A stretch of 64,000 bases of DNA from Spongisporangium articulatum (GCF_044465595.1 NZ_JBITLV010000001.1:620001-684000); one strand, 5' to 3'; counted from the first letter of the stretch, positions 20,243 to 28,912 are shown. The notes: generated by a model not told the origin, from the letters alone. A program made the numbers and translations.

Positions 20243-21510
20243 GGCCGCACCCCGGTCACCTCGTACTCGAACAGGGCCTTGTTGCTGTTGCGCTTGCGCA
20301 GCACGTGCACCGCGACCTCGTCGAAACCGGCCGCGCGCAGCATCGCCGCGTACCACTCCTGGGCCGGGACGAGCTGCCCGTAGAACGAGCTGTTGCCGAC
20401 CACGTACGACACGTGCCCGCCCGGCCGCACCAGCGCCGGGACCGCGCTCAGGTGCCGCCACATGTCGTGAAAGTACTTGTGCACGTATGTGGCCAGCAGC
20501 GGACCGTGCTTGCCACCGGCCTCGGCCACCGCCCGGCACACGGGTTCCATCGCCCCGTCCACGGGGGTGCAGCCGCTCGGTTCCCACCCGTTCAACTTCG
20601 AGGTCGCGGCGCCCCACGTACCGCCGATGGCCCGCCAGTCGAGCTCCCCCGCGTCGGCCGCGACCTCGAGGTGACCCAACCAGTACATGTAGGGGCGCAG
20701 CTCCCGGATGTACGACATCCGGTTCACGTAGGGGGGCGACGTCAGCAACAGATCACACGGTTCGAGCGCGGCCGCCTCCGGCGACCGGGAATCGGCCTGG
20801 ACGACGACCGCTCGCCCCGGGAGGGTCACCGCGGCCTGGGCGGCCAGCTCGGCCGCCGCCACCGTGAACGCCTCGAGCGTGCCGGTCGCCTCGGCGGGGT
20901 CGAAAGCCCTGGGGGACGCCGACTTCGGCGCGGAGAACGACATCGACTGGTGGTTGAACGCGGCCTCCGACCGGCTGATCAGCGTGCGGCACAGGGCCAG
21001 CAGCAGGAGGTCACGATGGGCGCCCTCGGGCGCGGCGTCGTCCAGGGCCGCCCGCAGGGCGCACAGCCCGCGCAGCACCCCGGGCGACCACCAGCGCTCG
21101 ATCGCGTGCAACGCGGGCCGCCACAGGTCGTCGCGGGTCAGCAACCCCGCCGCCGAGCCGACGACCTCCGCCGCCAGCCGCACCGTCTCGGCCGCCACCC
21201 CGGCCGGGTACGCGCGGGTCTTGGCCGTGCCGAGCCAGATCAGGAACGGGTTGACGTCCAGGCTCTGCCCGAGGTGCCCGGCCTCGGCGGCCGCCAGCGG
21301 CGTCGTCCCGCTGCCCGAGAACGGGTCCGTCACCACGGCGCCGGCCTCCAGACGCGCGACCCGCTCCCGGACGAGCCCGACTCCGTAGGCCGGGGTCAGC
21401 CGCAACCAGCCGTGCCGCCCCGCGTCGGTGTTGGCCCGGAACGTCAGGTGTTCGTTGCGCAGGGGTTCGCCGCGGAGACGGGCCGGGGGCCCCGCAGCGA
21501 TCGTCGTCAT
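20239..21510 (-). CDS. DNA methyltransferase (TSPPY type)
   Basis: The 423-residue protein has motif I DPFSGSGTT at 62-70 and motif IV TSPPY at 257-261, followed by VNRMSYIRELRPYMYW. The nearly 190-residue helical segment between the motifs includes SRSEAAFNHQSMSF and may hold target recognition. TSPPY is most often found in N4-cytosine enzymes, but N6-adenine activity cannot be excluded. ATG at 21510 is preferred to GTG three codons upstream. It is the first gene of a two-gene operon with the adenine methyltransferase. Confidence 0.85.
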   Translation of the reverse strand: MTTIAAGPPARLRGEPLRNEHLTFRANTDAGRHGWLRLTPAYGVGLVRERVARLEAGAVVTDPFSGSGTTPLAAAEAGHLGQSLDVNPFLIWLGTAKTRAYPAGVAAETVRLAAEVVGSAAGLLTRDDLWRPALHAIERWWSPGVLRGLCALRAALDDAAPEGAHRDLLLLALCRTLISRSEAAFNHQSMSFSAPKSASPRAFDPAEATGTLEAFTVAAAELAAQAAVTLPGRAVVVQADSRSPEAAALEPCDLLLTSPPYVNRMSYIRELRPYMYWLGHLEVAADAGELDWRAIGGTWGAATSKLNGWEPSGCTPVDGAMEPVCRAVAEAGGKHGPLLATYVHKYFHDMWRHLSAVPALVRPGGHVSYVVGNSSFYGQLVPAQEWYAAMLRAAGFDEVAVHVLRKRNSNKALFEYEVTGVRP

Positions 21511-21618
21511 GGTGCCCACACGGTATCCGCCCCGACCGACAGGACCCGGCCCGACGCGTCGGCGACGCGTCGGACAAATCCCCCGGGACTGTCGGTGCCG
21601 GGGCGTACCTTCCTACCC

Positions 21619-22134
21619 GTGGACGCGACGGCGACGGAGATCTGGTGCCTGCAGCCCAGCCCGGTCGGCGACCTGCTGCTGTCCACCGACGGTGAGGCGC
21701 TCACCCGGCTGTACTTCACGCCGCACAAGGGCACCGACCGCACGTTGCTGCGCCTGCAGTCCGAACGCGAGCCTGACCCGTCGCACCCCGTGCTGCGGCG
21801 CACCGCGGGTCAGCTCGCCGAGTACTTCCACGACGGCCGCACCTCGTTCGACCTCCTCCTGCGTGGCGCCGGTTCACTCTTCCAGCAGCGGGTCTGGGAC
21901 GCGCTCACCGAGATCCCGTACGGCGTCACCGAGTCCTACGGCTCGCTCGCCCGGCGGCTCGGTCTCCCCGAGGGGTCGGCCCGGGCGGTGGGCCTGGCCA
22001 ACGGCGCCAACCCGATCTCGATCGTCGTCCCGTGCCATCGGGTGATCGGCGCCGACGGCAGCCTGACCGGTTACGGCGGCGGCCTCGAGCGCAAGCGTTT
22101 CCTGCTCGACCTCGAGCGCGGGTCGCTCTTCTGA
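21619..22134 (+). CDS. ogt: Methylated-DNA-[protein]-cysteine S-methyltransferase
   Basis: This suicide repair protein removes alkyl groups from O6-guanine onto its own cysteine. The 171-residue protein has the active site PCHRV with Cys139, the DNA-binding helix region ESYGSLARRLGLP, and the end GGGLERKRFLLDLE. GTG at 21619 has no ribosome site, but TACCTT at 21606-21611 lies seven bases upstream, suggesting a leaderless transcript. It is a repair gene next to the methyltransferase locus but transcribed away from it. Confidence 0.95.
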   Translation: MDATATEIWCLQPSPVGDLLLSTDGEALTRLYFTPHKGTDRTLLRLQSEREPDPSHPVLRRTAGQLAEYFHDGRTSFDLLLRGAGSLFQQRVWDALTEIPYGVTESYGSLARRLGLPEGSARAVGLANGANPISIVVPCHRVIGADGSLTGYGGGLERKRFLLDLERGSLF

Positions 22135-22158
22135 AGGGCGTGGGCTGCGACTCCCCGC

Positions 22159-22983
22159 CTACATCCACACCGAGACGAGCGTGGCGTCGTCCTCGGTGGC
22201 GTCCGCCGTCGTGGCCAGCCAGGACTCGAGGGTGAGGTTGGCCCGGCGCAACCCGGTCTCGGCCTCGAGCCGCACGGTGTCGGCCCCGATCATGAGCAGG
22301 TCCTCGGTCGACGGGTAGGCGTTGGTGCACCCGTCGGTCATCAGCATCAGCAGGTGCGGGAGCCCCGCGTCGAGGGTGGCCGTCCGGGCCCGGTCCTCGG
22401 CACCGGGCAGGCACAGTGAGTCGCTGGCCCCACGCCCGTGCTCGGGGTTCGGGCCGAGCGGGAACCAGCCGCGCCCGTCGTCCGTGAGCGTCGCGATACC
22501 CCCGTCGCCGATCTGCGCGAGCAGTACGGACGTCCCGGTCACGGCGCAGAGCAGCAGCGTGCAGCCGTAGGCCAGGCGCAGGTCGGTGTGCGGGCCGGCC
22601 TGCTCGACGAGCTCGACCTGCTCGGGACTGAGCGGGTGCGCGGCCAGGTCGCGGTCGACGGCGTCGCGCCACAGGTGGGAGGCCAGGGCGATCAGTTCCC
22701 TCGGGTCGGCCGACCCGGTGCCGCCCGCCCCGCGCAGCAGGGTCTGGCCGGCGGTCAGCCCCGCCTGCACCGCGATGGCCGCCCCGCGCTCGCTGCGGCT
22801 GCACATCGGGCTTCCGTGACCGTCCGAGACCGCGGCCACCGTGCGCAGGGGCTCCAGCGACCGGTCGAACGGGCTCCAGCCCAGAGCGTCCTCGTTCACG
22901 CGGCCCGCCCGCGCATGCCGCGGCCCGAGCACGCTCGCCCCGCTCACCGAACGCACGGGTGCGTGGACGGTACTTTCCGGCAC
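22159..22983 (-). CDS. PP2C-family serine/threonine phosphatase
   Basis: The 274-residue protein has the metal-binding acids of PP2C phosphatases: RVNEDALG near 28-35, SDGHGSP near 53-59, IGDGG in the middle, MTDGC and the final EDDATLVSV. There is no membrane segment or extra domain, so it is a cytoplasmic phosphatase of the PP2C_2 type. It differs from the PstP gene at 36453. Its substrate is unknown; protein kinases are encoded about 8-11 kb away. It starts with GTG at 22983 and converges on ogt. Confidence 0.88.
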   Translation of the reverse strand: MPESTVHAPVRSVSGASVLGPRHARAGRVNEDALGWSPFDRSLEPLRTVAAVSDGHGSPMCSRSERGAAIAVQAGLTAGQTLLRGAGGTGSADPRELIALASHLWRDAVDRDLAAHPLSPEQVELVEQAGPHTDLRLAYGCTLLLCAVTGTSVLLAQIGDGGIATLTDDGRGWFPLGPNPEHGRGASDSLCLPGAEDRARTATLDAGLPHLLMLMTDGCTNAYPSTEDLLMIGADTVRLEAETGLRRANLTLESWLATTADATEDDATLVSVWM

Positions 22984-23160
22984 CGACGCATCCTAATCCT
23001 GACATCGGCTGATGAAGCAGACGGATCTCGCCAAGGCCCGACGCCGGCGGCCGGTGCGGCGGAGCCGATCCACAGTCGACGTCCAGCCCCTTCGAGCACT
23101 CGGCCCAGCCGGGCGGGTCACTCTCGGTCCTGTCGAACGACGGACGGTCGAGGAGGAGAG

Positions 23161-24234
23161 ATGGCTGCGCTGCACGTGATCGACGGGTTCGCGAGGGACG
23201 ACGCCGGCCCGGGTCCCGGGGCGGGCTGCCCACCCAGCACGGCGTGGACGGCGTGGGGCGCTGACGTCCAGGTGGCGGTCACCGACCCGCACGCCCTGCG
23301 CGCCGCGCGCCGGCTGGCCCGTCGCGAGCTCGCCGCCGCCGAGAAGGCGGCCTACCGGCACCGCCCCGACGCCGAGATCCACGCCCTCTACCGGGCGGGC
23401 GGACGGGCGATCACGGTCAGCCCGCTGCTCACCGAGCTGGTCGCGGCGGCCCTCGCCACCGCCGAGCGCACGGGCGGGGACGTCGACCCCACCGTGGCCG
23501 CGGCCGTCACCCGGCTCGCGGCGCGGGGTTCCACGGTCGACCTGCGCGCAGTGCCGACGTGCGCCCAATTCCCGCGGGCCGCGGCTGTCAGTGGGCGCGG
23601 TGTGACACCGCGACCGCCTGGTGAGCACCGTGCGGCACCGCGCTCATCGAGTGGGGTGGCCGGGTGGGAGACGGTCCGGTTGGCGGGCCGCCGCCTGCAG
23701 GTGCCGGCCGGGGTGACGCTCGACCTGACCGCGACCGCCAAGGCCTTCAGTTGCGACCGGGCCGCCACCCGGATCGCCGACCGCCTCGGTGTCGGGGTGA
23801 GCGTCGCGGTCGGGGGCTACGTCGCGACCGCCGGGCCCGCCCCGGCCGCCGGCTGGCTCGTGCCCCTCGACGACGTCACGCTCGCCCTGCCCGCCGGGAC
23901 GGCGATGGCCGTCGCGCACGCCGAGGGTCTGGTGGATCCTCTTACCGGAGAACAGGTCTCGTCAGTCTGGTCGACGGTCATGACCCTCGGCCTGAGCTGT
24001 CTCGAGGCAGCCGGGCACGCGGCCGCCGCCGTGGTGCGCGGCCCCTCGGCGCGCGCCTGGCTCACCGAACTGGGCGTGCCGGCCCGGATGGTCACGGTGC
24101 ATTCGGATGCCCTCACCGTGGCCGGTTGGGACCGGCACGCCCGCCCCATTCCGGCGAGCGATCGCCAGAACCCCTCCCACCGGGGCGTTCCCGCGCCCCG
24201 CCTGGCCAACCCGCAGAGGACGAACCTCCGATGA
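23161..24234 (+). CDS. ApbE-like FAD:protein FMN transferase, divergent
   Basis: ApbE enzymes attach FMN to a threonine of secreted or membrane flavoproteins. The 357-residue protein has the fold landmarks: an N-terminal strand with AWGADVQVAV, the helix AEIHALYRAGG, TLDLTATAKAFSCDRAA (family DLGGIAKGYAVD), VAVGGYVATAG (family NLGGD) and VDPLTGEQVSSVW. Several signature glycines and the Asp of the NLGGD motif are changed, and no Sec or lipobox signal is seen. It may therefore be a weak or altered enzyme. GAGGAGGAG precedes the ATG. The stop overlaps the next gene (ATGA), linking it to the membrane glycosyltransferase. Confidence 0.8.
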   Translation: MAALHVIDGFARDDAGPGPGAGCPPSTAWTAWGADVQVAVTDPHALRAARRLARRELAAAEKAAYRHRPDAEIHALYRAGGRAITVSPLLTELVAAALATAERTGGDVDPTVAAAVTRLAARGSTVDLRAVPTCAQFPRAAAVSGRGVTPRPPGEHRAAPRSSSGVAGWETVRLAGRRLQVPAGVTLDLTATAKAFSCDRAATRIADRLGVGVSVAVGGYVATAGPAPAAGWLVPLDDVTLALPAGTAMAVAHAEGLVDPLTGEQVSSVWSTVMTLGLSCLEAAGHAAAAVVRGPSARAWLTELGVPARMVTVHSDALTVAGWDRHARPIPASDRQNPSHRGVPAPRLANPQRTNLR

Positions 24235-26231
24235 CCGCGACGATCGAGACGCCGGCCCCCGCAGCCCCGGTGCCGGTCGCCACGCAGACCGAGCGACCGC
24301 CGTCCCCACGGTGGGCCCGCCCGGCGCTGCTGGCGCTGCTGGCCGCCACCGCGGTGCTGTACACGTGGTCGCTGAGCGAGTCGGGCTACGCCAACTCGTT
24401 CTACTCCGCGGCGGCCCAGGCCGGTTCGCAGAGCTGGAAGGCGTTCTTCTTCGGCTCGCTGGACGCCGGGAACTCGATCACGGTCGACAAGCCGCCCGCG
24501 TCGCTGTGGGCCATGGCGCTGTCGGTCCGGCTCTTGGGGCTCAGCTCGTGGTCGATCCTGCTGCCCCAGGCCCTGATGGGTGTCGCCTCGGTCGGCGTGC
24601 TGTACGCGTCGGTGCGGCGGCGGTTCCCGGCAGCGACCGCACTGCTGGCCGGGGCCGTGCTCGCGCTGACCCCGGTGGCCACGCTGATGTTCCGGTTCAA
24701 CAACCCGGACGCCCTGCTGGTGCTGCTGATGACCGGCGCGGCCTACGCCGTGCTGCGGGCCCTCGAGCACGCGCGGCTGCGTTGGATGCTGCTGGCCGGG
24801 GTGCTCGTCGGGTTCGGGTTCCTGACGAAGCAGTTGCAGGTGTTCCTGGTGCTGCCCTCGTTGGGGCTGGCCTACCTGGTGGCCGCGCCGACGGGTGTCG
24901 GACGCCGGATCCGTGACCTGGTGCTGGCCTGCGTCGCGATGATCGGGGCCGCCGGCTGGTGGATCGCGACCGTCTCGCTGTGGCCGGCGTCGTCGCGGCC
25001 GTACATCGGCGGCTCGCAGAACAACTCGATCCTCGAGCTGACCCTCGGCTACAACGGCCTGGGCCGGCTGACCGGCGACGAGACCGGGTCGGTCGGCGGG
25101 GGCGGCGGCACCGGCGGGAACTGGGGCGAGACCGGCATCACCCGGTTGTTCGGCTCCGGGTCGGGCGGCCAGATCAGCTGGCTGCTGCCCGCCGCCCTGC
25201 TCCTGCTGGTCGCCGGACTGGTCGCCACCTGGAACCGCCCCCGCACCGACCGGACCCGCGCCGCGCTGATCGTGTGGGGTGGCTGGCTGGTCACGACCTG
25301 GCTGGTGTTCAGCTACATGCAGGGCATCTTCCACGACTACTACGACGTCGCCCTCGCCCCGGCGCTCGCGGCGGTCGTGGCGATCGGCGTGAGCGTGCTC
25401 TGGAAGGCGAAGCACCCGGCCGCGCTGCTGACCCTCGCGGTGGCCGCGGTGGTCACCTCGCTGTGGGGCTACACGCTGCTCGGCCGCAGTTCCGACTTCC
25501 TGCCCTGGCTGAAGTGGGTCGTGCTGATCGGCGGTCTGGGCGCCGGCGCGGTGCTGGCCTTCGGATCGTGGCTCGGACGACGGGCGGTGGCTGCGGGTGC
25601 GGTGGCGGCAGTGCTGCTCGGGCTGGCCGGGCCGGCTGCGTACTCCATTCAGACGGCGGGCACCGCGCACACCGGGTCGATCGTGACCGCCGGGCCCTCG
25701 ACGTCCGGAGGTATGGGCGGTGGCCCCGGCGGTGGGGGGATGGGCGGCGGTCGCGGTGGTTTCGGCGGGGGCGCCCCGGGGGGCCAGCAGACCCAGAACG
25801 GCGGCCAGTTGCCGAGTTTCGGCGGCGGCACCGGCGGTGGTCGTGGCGGCGGCACCGGTGGCGGGATGGGCGGCCTGCTCAACGGCGCTTCGGTCGACAG
25901 CGAGCTGGCGGCGGCCCTGACGGCCGACGCCGACTCCTACACCTGGGTCGCCGCGACCATCGGTTCGCAGAACGCCGCCAGCTACCAGCTGGCCACCGAG
26001 GAACCGGTGATGGCGATCGGCGGCTTCAACGGCACCGACCCGTCACCGACCCTGACGCAGTTCCAGCAGTACGTCGCCGAGGGGAGAATCCACTACTTCA
26101 TCGGCACCGGCACCCTGGGCCAGGCGAGCAGCGGCAGCGACGCCGCCGCTCAGATCACGGAGTGGGTACAGGAGCACTACCCGGCCACGACGATCGGCGG
26201 GACGACGGTCTACGACCTCGACCAGGCATGA
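24231..26231 (+). CDS. GT39-family membrane glycosyltransferase, YkcB-like
   Basis: The 666-residue protein has about 11-13 membrane helices. The first periplasmic loop is typical of the ArnT/PMT/YkcB group (SAAAQAGSQSWKAFFFGSLD, then DKPPASLW), with acidic residues that bind a polyprenyl-phosphate sugar donor. A Gly-rich linker (about 485-550) leads to a C-terminal globular domain of the YkcA/YkcB type (GFNGTDPSPTLTQFQQYV ... VQEHYPATTIGGTTVYDL). It probably transfers a sugar to an exported acceptor outside the membrane. Its ATG overlaps the ApbE-like stop. A strong hairpin follows the stop codon. Confidence 0.88.
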   Translation: MTATIETPAPAAPVPVATQTERPPSPRWARPALLALLAATAVLYTWSLSESGYANSFYSAAAQAGSQSWKAFFFGSLDAGNSITVDKPPASLWAMALSVRLLGLSSWSILLPQALMGVASVGVLYASVRRRFPAATALLAGAVLALTPVATLMFRFNNPDALLVLLMTGAAYAVLRALEHARLRWMLLAGVLVGFGFLTKQLQVFLVLPSLGLAYLVAAPTGVGRRIRDLVLACVAMIGAAGWWIATVSLWPASSRPYIGGSQNNSILELTLGYNGLGRLTGDETGSVGGGGGTGGNWGETGITRLFGSGSGGQISWLLPAALLLLVAGLVATWNRPRTDRTRAALIVWGGWLVTTWLVFSYMQGIFHDYYDVALAPALAAVVAIGVSVLWKAKHPAALLTLAVAAVVTSLWGYTLLGRSSDFLPWLKWVVLIGGLGAGAVLAFGSWLGRRAVAAGAVAAVLLGLAGPAAYSIQTAGTAHTGSIVTAGPSTSGGMGGGPGGGGMGGGRGGFGGGAPGGQQTQNGGQLPSFGGGTGGGRGGGTGGGMGGLLNGASVDSELAAALTADADSYTWVAATIGSQNAASYQLATEEPVMAIGGFNGTDPSPTLTQFQQYVAEGRIHYFIGTGTLGQASSGSDAAAQITEWVQEHYPATTIGGTTVYDLDQA

Positions 26232-26233
26232 GA

Positions 26234-26275
26234 AATGCTCAGAATCCGGCACTCGATCGCCGGATTCTGAGCATT
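26234..26275. terminator. 17-bp perfect hairpin between convergent genes
   Basis: The arms at 26234-26250 and 26259-26275 are perfectly complementary over 17 bp, with an 8-nt loop. The left arm starts three bases after the glycosyltransferase stop and the right arm ends eight bases before the stop of the minus-strand gene. No T-run follows on either strand, as is common for high-GC terminators. It would act in both directions. Confidence 0.8.
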
Positions 26276-26282
26276 CTCGAAG

Positions 26283-26966
26283 CTACGGGCGGGACTCGGT
26301 GCTCTCGTCCGTGACCTCGGTGCCGGTCGGCTCGTCGAGCGCGGGCTCGTCGAGCGCGGGCTCGTCCACGGCGATCGGCGCCGGCTCGGCCGGAGCCGTA
26401 GCCGCCGGGGCGGGGGCGACCACCGGACGGGTCACGCCGTTCACGCCCGTCGGCTCGGGAGCCGTCGTGGCCGCCGACCACGGCCCGGACGACGCCGAGG
26501 CGTCCTGCTTGCGCTTGTACGCGGCCGCTCCGGCGGCGGCCCCGGCGCCCAGGACGCCGAACACCATCAGGCGACGACGGCGCTTCGTGCGGCGGGCCTT
26601 CTTGGACGGCGGCAGGTTCTCGGCGGTCTGCAGGGCCTTCTCCTCGACGGCCTCGACGGCCTGGTCCCGGGCGGCGGCCGCAGCGGTCGCGGCGGCGACG
26701 GCCGCCTCGGCCAGCCGCGGGAGCACGTCGTCCACGAACCGGTCCCGCGCCGACTCCACCATGGGGGTGGCCCGCTCGACCGCGGACCCGACCACGGGGG
26801 CCGCCTTGTCGCGGACGGACTCGACGTAGGGGGTGACCCTCTCGACGTAGGGGACGGCCTTCTCGAGGGCCGCGTTCACCGCGTCCCCGGCGCTCGTGGC
26901 GGCCCCGCTGACCGCGGCGGTGGCCTTCGTCCGGGCCTTGTCGGCCTTCGTCTTCCTGTATTTCAC
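26283..26966 (-). CDS. Helical single-pass protein of unknown function
   Basis: This 227-residue protein is not recognised. Residues 1-115 are highly helical and Ala/Glu/Val-rich, with short near-repeats (PYVERVTPYVESVRDKAAPV). A very basic stretch (KKARRTKRRRR) and one membrane helix (about 132-148) come next. The C-terminal 80 residues are Pro/Ala/Glu/Thr-rich and probably disordered, with repeated DEPAL. It resembles the loosely defined actinobacterial apolipoprotein/late-embryogenesis-like coiled proteins. GTG at 26966 follows AGGAGGG by eight bases. It is divergent from ppiA. Confidence 0.75.
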   Translation of the reverse strand: MKYRKTKADKARTKATAAVSGAATSAGDAVNAALEKAVPYVERVTPYVESVRDKAAPVVGSAVERATPMVESARDRFVDDVLPRLAEAAVAAATAAAAARDQAVEAVEEKALQTAENLPPSKKARRTKRRRRLMVFGVLGAGAAAGAAAYKRKQDASASSGPWSAATTAPEPTGVNGVTRPVVAPAPAATAPAEPAPIAVDEPALDEPALDEPTGTEVTDESTESRP

Positions 26967-27113
26967 GACGGATCCCTCCTGCGGAACGGGTCTAGATCAC
27001 CATCGTTCCCCCATCCGGCTCCGTCGCCACCTGAGAAGTCATCCGTGCAGCCCGTGACAGACTGCTGACGGAGTCAGACCACAGGCAAACCCCCGCGAAG
27101 GGACGCATAGACA

Positions 27114-27644
27114 GTGAGCCTCACCGCAACGCTGCACACCAACCAGGGCGACATCGCCATCGAGCTGTACCCGAACCACGCGCCCAAGACGGTCGCCAAC
27201 TTCGTGGAGCTGGCCGAGGGCACCCGGGAGTGGAAGCACCCGGGCACCGGCGAGGTGACCAAGAACCCGCTGTACGACGGTGTGATCTTCCACCGGGTGA
27301 TCGCCGGCTTCATGATCCAGGGCGGTGACCCGCTGGGTCAGGGCATCGGTGGCCCGGGCTACGAGTTCGACGACGAGATCCACCCCGAGCTGAACTTCAT
27401 GTCCCCGTACATCCTGGCCATGGCCAACGCCGGCAAGCGGATGGGCAAGGGCACCAACGGCTCGCAGTTCTTCATCACCGTCGGCCCGACCCCGCACCTG
27501 CAGGGCAAGCACACGATCTTCGGTGCGGTGAAGGACGACGCCAGCCGCAAGGTCGTCGACGCCATCGCCGGCACCCGCACCGACGCCCGCGACCGTCCGA
27601 CCGAGGACGTCGTGATCAACAGCGTCACCATCGAACGCGACTGA
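27114..27644 (+). CDS. ppiA: Cyclophilin-type peptidyl-prolyl cis-trans isomerase
   Basis: The 176-residue protein is a cytoplasmic cyclophilin that speeds cis/trans isomerisation of proline bonds. The catalytic and cyclosporin-binding residues are present: FHRVIAGFMIQGGDP (catalytic Arg), NGSQFFITV (Gln, Phe) and GKHTIFGAV (His). No signal peptide is seen. It begins with GTG at 27114. Placement near crgA, pknB and the origin matches M. tuberculosis ppiA. Confidence 0.95.
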   Translation: MSLTATLHTNQGDIAIELYPNHAPKTVANFVELAEGTREWKHPGTGEVTKNPLYDGVIFHRVIAGFMIQGGDPLGQGIGGPGYEFDDEIHPELNFMSPYILAMANAGKRMGKGTNGSQFFITVGPTPHLQGKHTIFGAVKDDASRKVVDAIAGTRTDARDRPTEDVVINSVTIERD

Positions 27645-27666
27645 CCCTCGGGTCGAACCCGGACGA

Positions 27667-27697
27667 CGCCGGGCCGGGAACGCTTCCCGGCCCGGCG
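27667..27697 (+). terminator. Strong hairpin after ppiA
   Basis: Perfect 14-bp arms at 27667-27680 and 27684-27697 close a 3-nt loop, directly between ppiA and the co-directional rhomboid gene. A T-run is lacking. It could be a full terminator or only reduce read-through. Confidence 0.7.
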
Positions 27698-27712
27698 AAG
27701 TTCATCCAGGGG

Positions 27713-28567
27713 ATGAGTCAGAACATGTCAGAGGCGCCCACGACCCCGGTGTGCCCGCGCCACCCGGACCGCGAGTCGTACGTCCGGTGCCAGCGGTGCG
27801 AGCGGCCGGCCTGCCCGGAGTGCCAGCGCCCCGCCGCAGTGGGGTTCCAGTGCGTCGACTGCGTGCGCGAGCAGAACCAGGGCACCCGGTCGGCCCGGAC
27901 CGTCTTCGGCGGTGGGGTGCGCCAGGGCCGACCGGTCGTGACGCTGGGCATCATCGCCGTCTGCGCCGTCGTGTGGCTGCTGCAGCTGACCGACTCCCGG
28001 GTCACGGACTGGTTCCAGTACGCGCCCGTGCAGACGCAGGCCGAGCCGTGGCGCATGCTGACCGCGGCGTTCCTGCACTCGCCGGTGACGCCGCTGCACA
28101 TCCTCTTCAACATGTACGCGCTCTACGTCACCGGGCCGTACCTCGAGGCGCTGTTCGGCCGGGCCCGTTACCTGGCCCTGTACCTGATCAGCGCGTTCGG
28201 CGGGTCGGTCGGCTTCCTGCTGCTCGCCTCGCCCGGCGGCGACACCTGGTTCACCCCGACCGTGGGCGCCTCGGGCGCCGTGTTCGGGCTCTTCGGGGCC
28301 TTCTTCATGGTGCAGCGGGCGATGAACCGCGACACCGGCCAGATCGTCGGGGTCGTGCTGATCAACCTGGTGCTCGGTTTCGTGATCTCCGGCGTGGCCT
28401 GGCAGGCCCACCTCGGCGGCCTGGCCACGGGCGTCGTGGCGGCCGGGGTGCTGGCCTACGCGCCTCGGGCGCGCCGCACCCAGGTGCAGTGGGGCGGCCT
28501 GGCCGCGCTCGTCGTCCTGCTGGTGCTGGTGACCGTGGTCAAGGCCGCCACGGGGCCCATGCTCTGA
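27713..28567 (+). CDS. Rhomboid-family intramembrane serine protease
   Basis: The 284-residue protein starts with a cytoplasmic zinc-binding segment: cysteines 14, 26, 29, 34, 37, 47 and 50, with His17, in a B-box-like pattern. A six-helix rhomboid domain follows. The catalytic serine lies in GASGAVFGLFG and the catalytic histidine in WQAHLGGLA. The helix-1-2 loop has the expected Trp-Arg (PWRMLTAAFLHS). It cleaves membrane-embedded substrates; none is identified. The gene lies between ppiA and crgA as in many actinobacteria. Confidence 0.93.
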   Translation: MSQNMSEAPTTPVCPRHPDRESYVRCQRCERPACPECQRPAAVGFQCVDCVREQNQGTRSARTVFGGGVRQGRPVVTLGIIAVCAVVWLLQLTDSRVTDWFQYAPVQTQAEPWRMLTAAFLHSPVTPLHILFNMYALYVTGPYLEALFGRARYLALYLISAFGGSVGFLLLASPGGDTWFTPTVGASGAVFGLFGAFFMVQRAMNRDTGQIVGVVLINLVLGFVISGVAWQAHLGGLATGVVAAGVLAYAPRARRTQVQWGGLAALVVLLVLVTVVKAATGPML

Positions 28568-28572
28568 GTGAG

Positions 28573-28649
28573 TTGTCCCCAGGGTTTTCCACAGCCTGGG
28601 GAAAGTTTCACCGGTGTAATTCCACAGCTGTGAGGAACGCTGTGGACAC
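28573..28649. promoter_or_regulatory. Cluster of DnaA-box-like sites and a hairpin between rhomboid and crgA genes
   Basis: Sites are TTGTCCCCA at 28573-28581, TTTTCCACA at 28585-28593, a palindrome CACAGCTGTG at 28623-28632 and TGTGGACAC at 28641-28649 (8/9 to the DnaA box). TCCCCAGG/CCTGGGGA (28576-28583 and 28595-28602) form an 8-bp hairpin whose loop contains TTTTCCACA. As the flanking genes converge here, the hairpin may be their terminator; the boxes may be coincidental or bind DnaA. Confidence 0.45.
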
Positions 28650-28663
28650 CCTCGGTGAGAGGT

Positions 28664-28912
28664 TCAGCGCCAGCGGGTGAGCATCGCGAAGCCGACCAGC
28701 AGCACGCCGAACCCGGCCATCAGGTTCCAGTTCCCGCCGTCCGGGATGGGGTACTTGGCCTGGCTGACGTAGTAGGTCACGACCCAGGCGAGGCCGAGCA
28801 CCAGGAAGCCGACCATCACCGGCGCGAACCAGCGGGGGTTGGGCTTCACCACTCCCGACTTGGCGGTCGGGGCGGTGTAGGACCCCTTGTCGCGGGACTT
28901 GGACTCGGGCAC
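28664..28912 (-). CDS. crgA: Cell division protein CrgA
   Basis: CrgA is a small actinobacterial divisome protein that interacts with FtsZ, FtsI and other division proteins. The 82-residue sequence has a charged N-terminus with PNPRWFAPVM, two membrane helices (about 31-49 and 62-79) and the connecting YPIPDGGNWNL typical of the family. GTG at 28912 is the start. It lies between the rhomboid gene and the DUF881 gene, as in mycobacteria and streptomycetes. Confidence 0.95.
   Translation of the reverse strand: MPESKSRDKGSYTAPTAKSGVVKPNPRWFAPVMVGFLVLGLAWVVTYYVSQAKYPIPDGGNWNLMAGFGVLLVGFAMLTRWR

Noticed and set aside
17775..21510. Integrated element with attachment sites at tRNA-Ala
   Set aside because: No integrase, excisionase or duplicated tRNA 3' end was seen, so only a restriction-modification locus is claimed.
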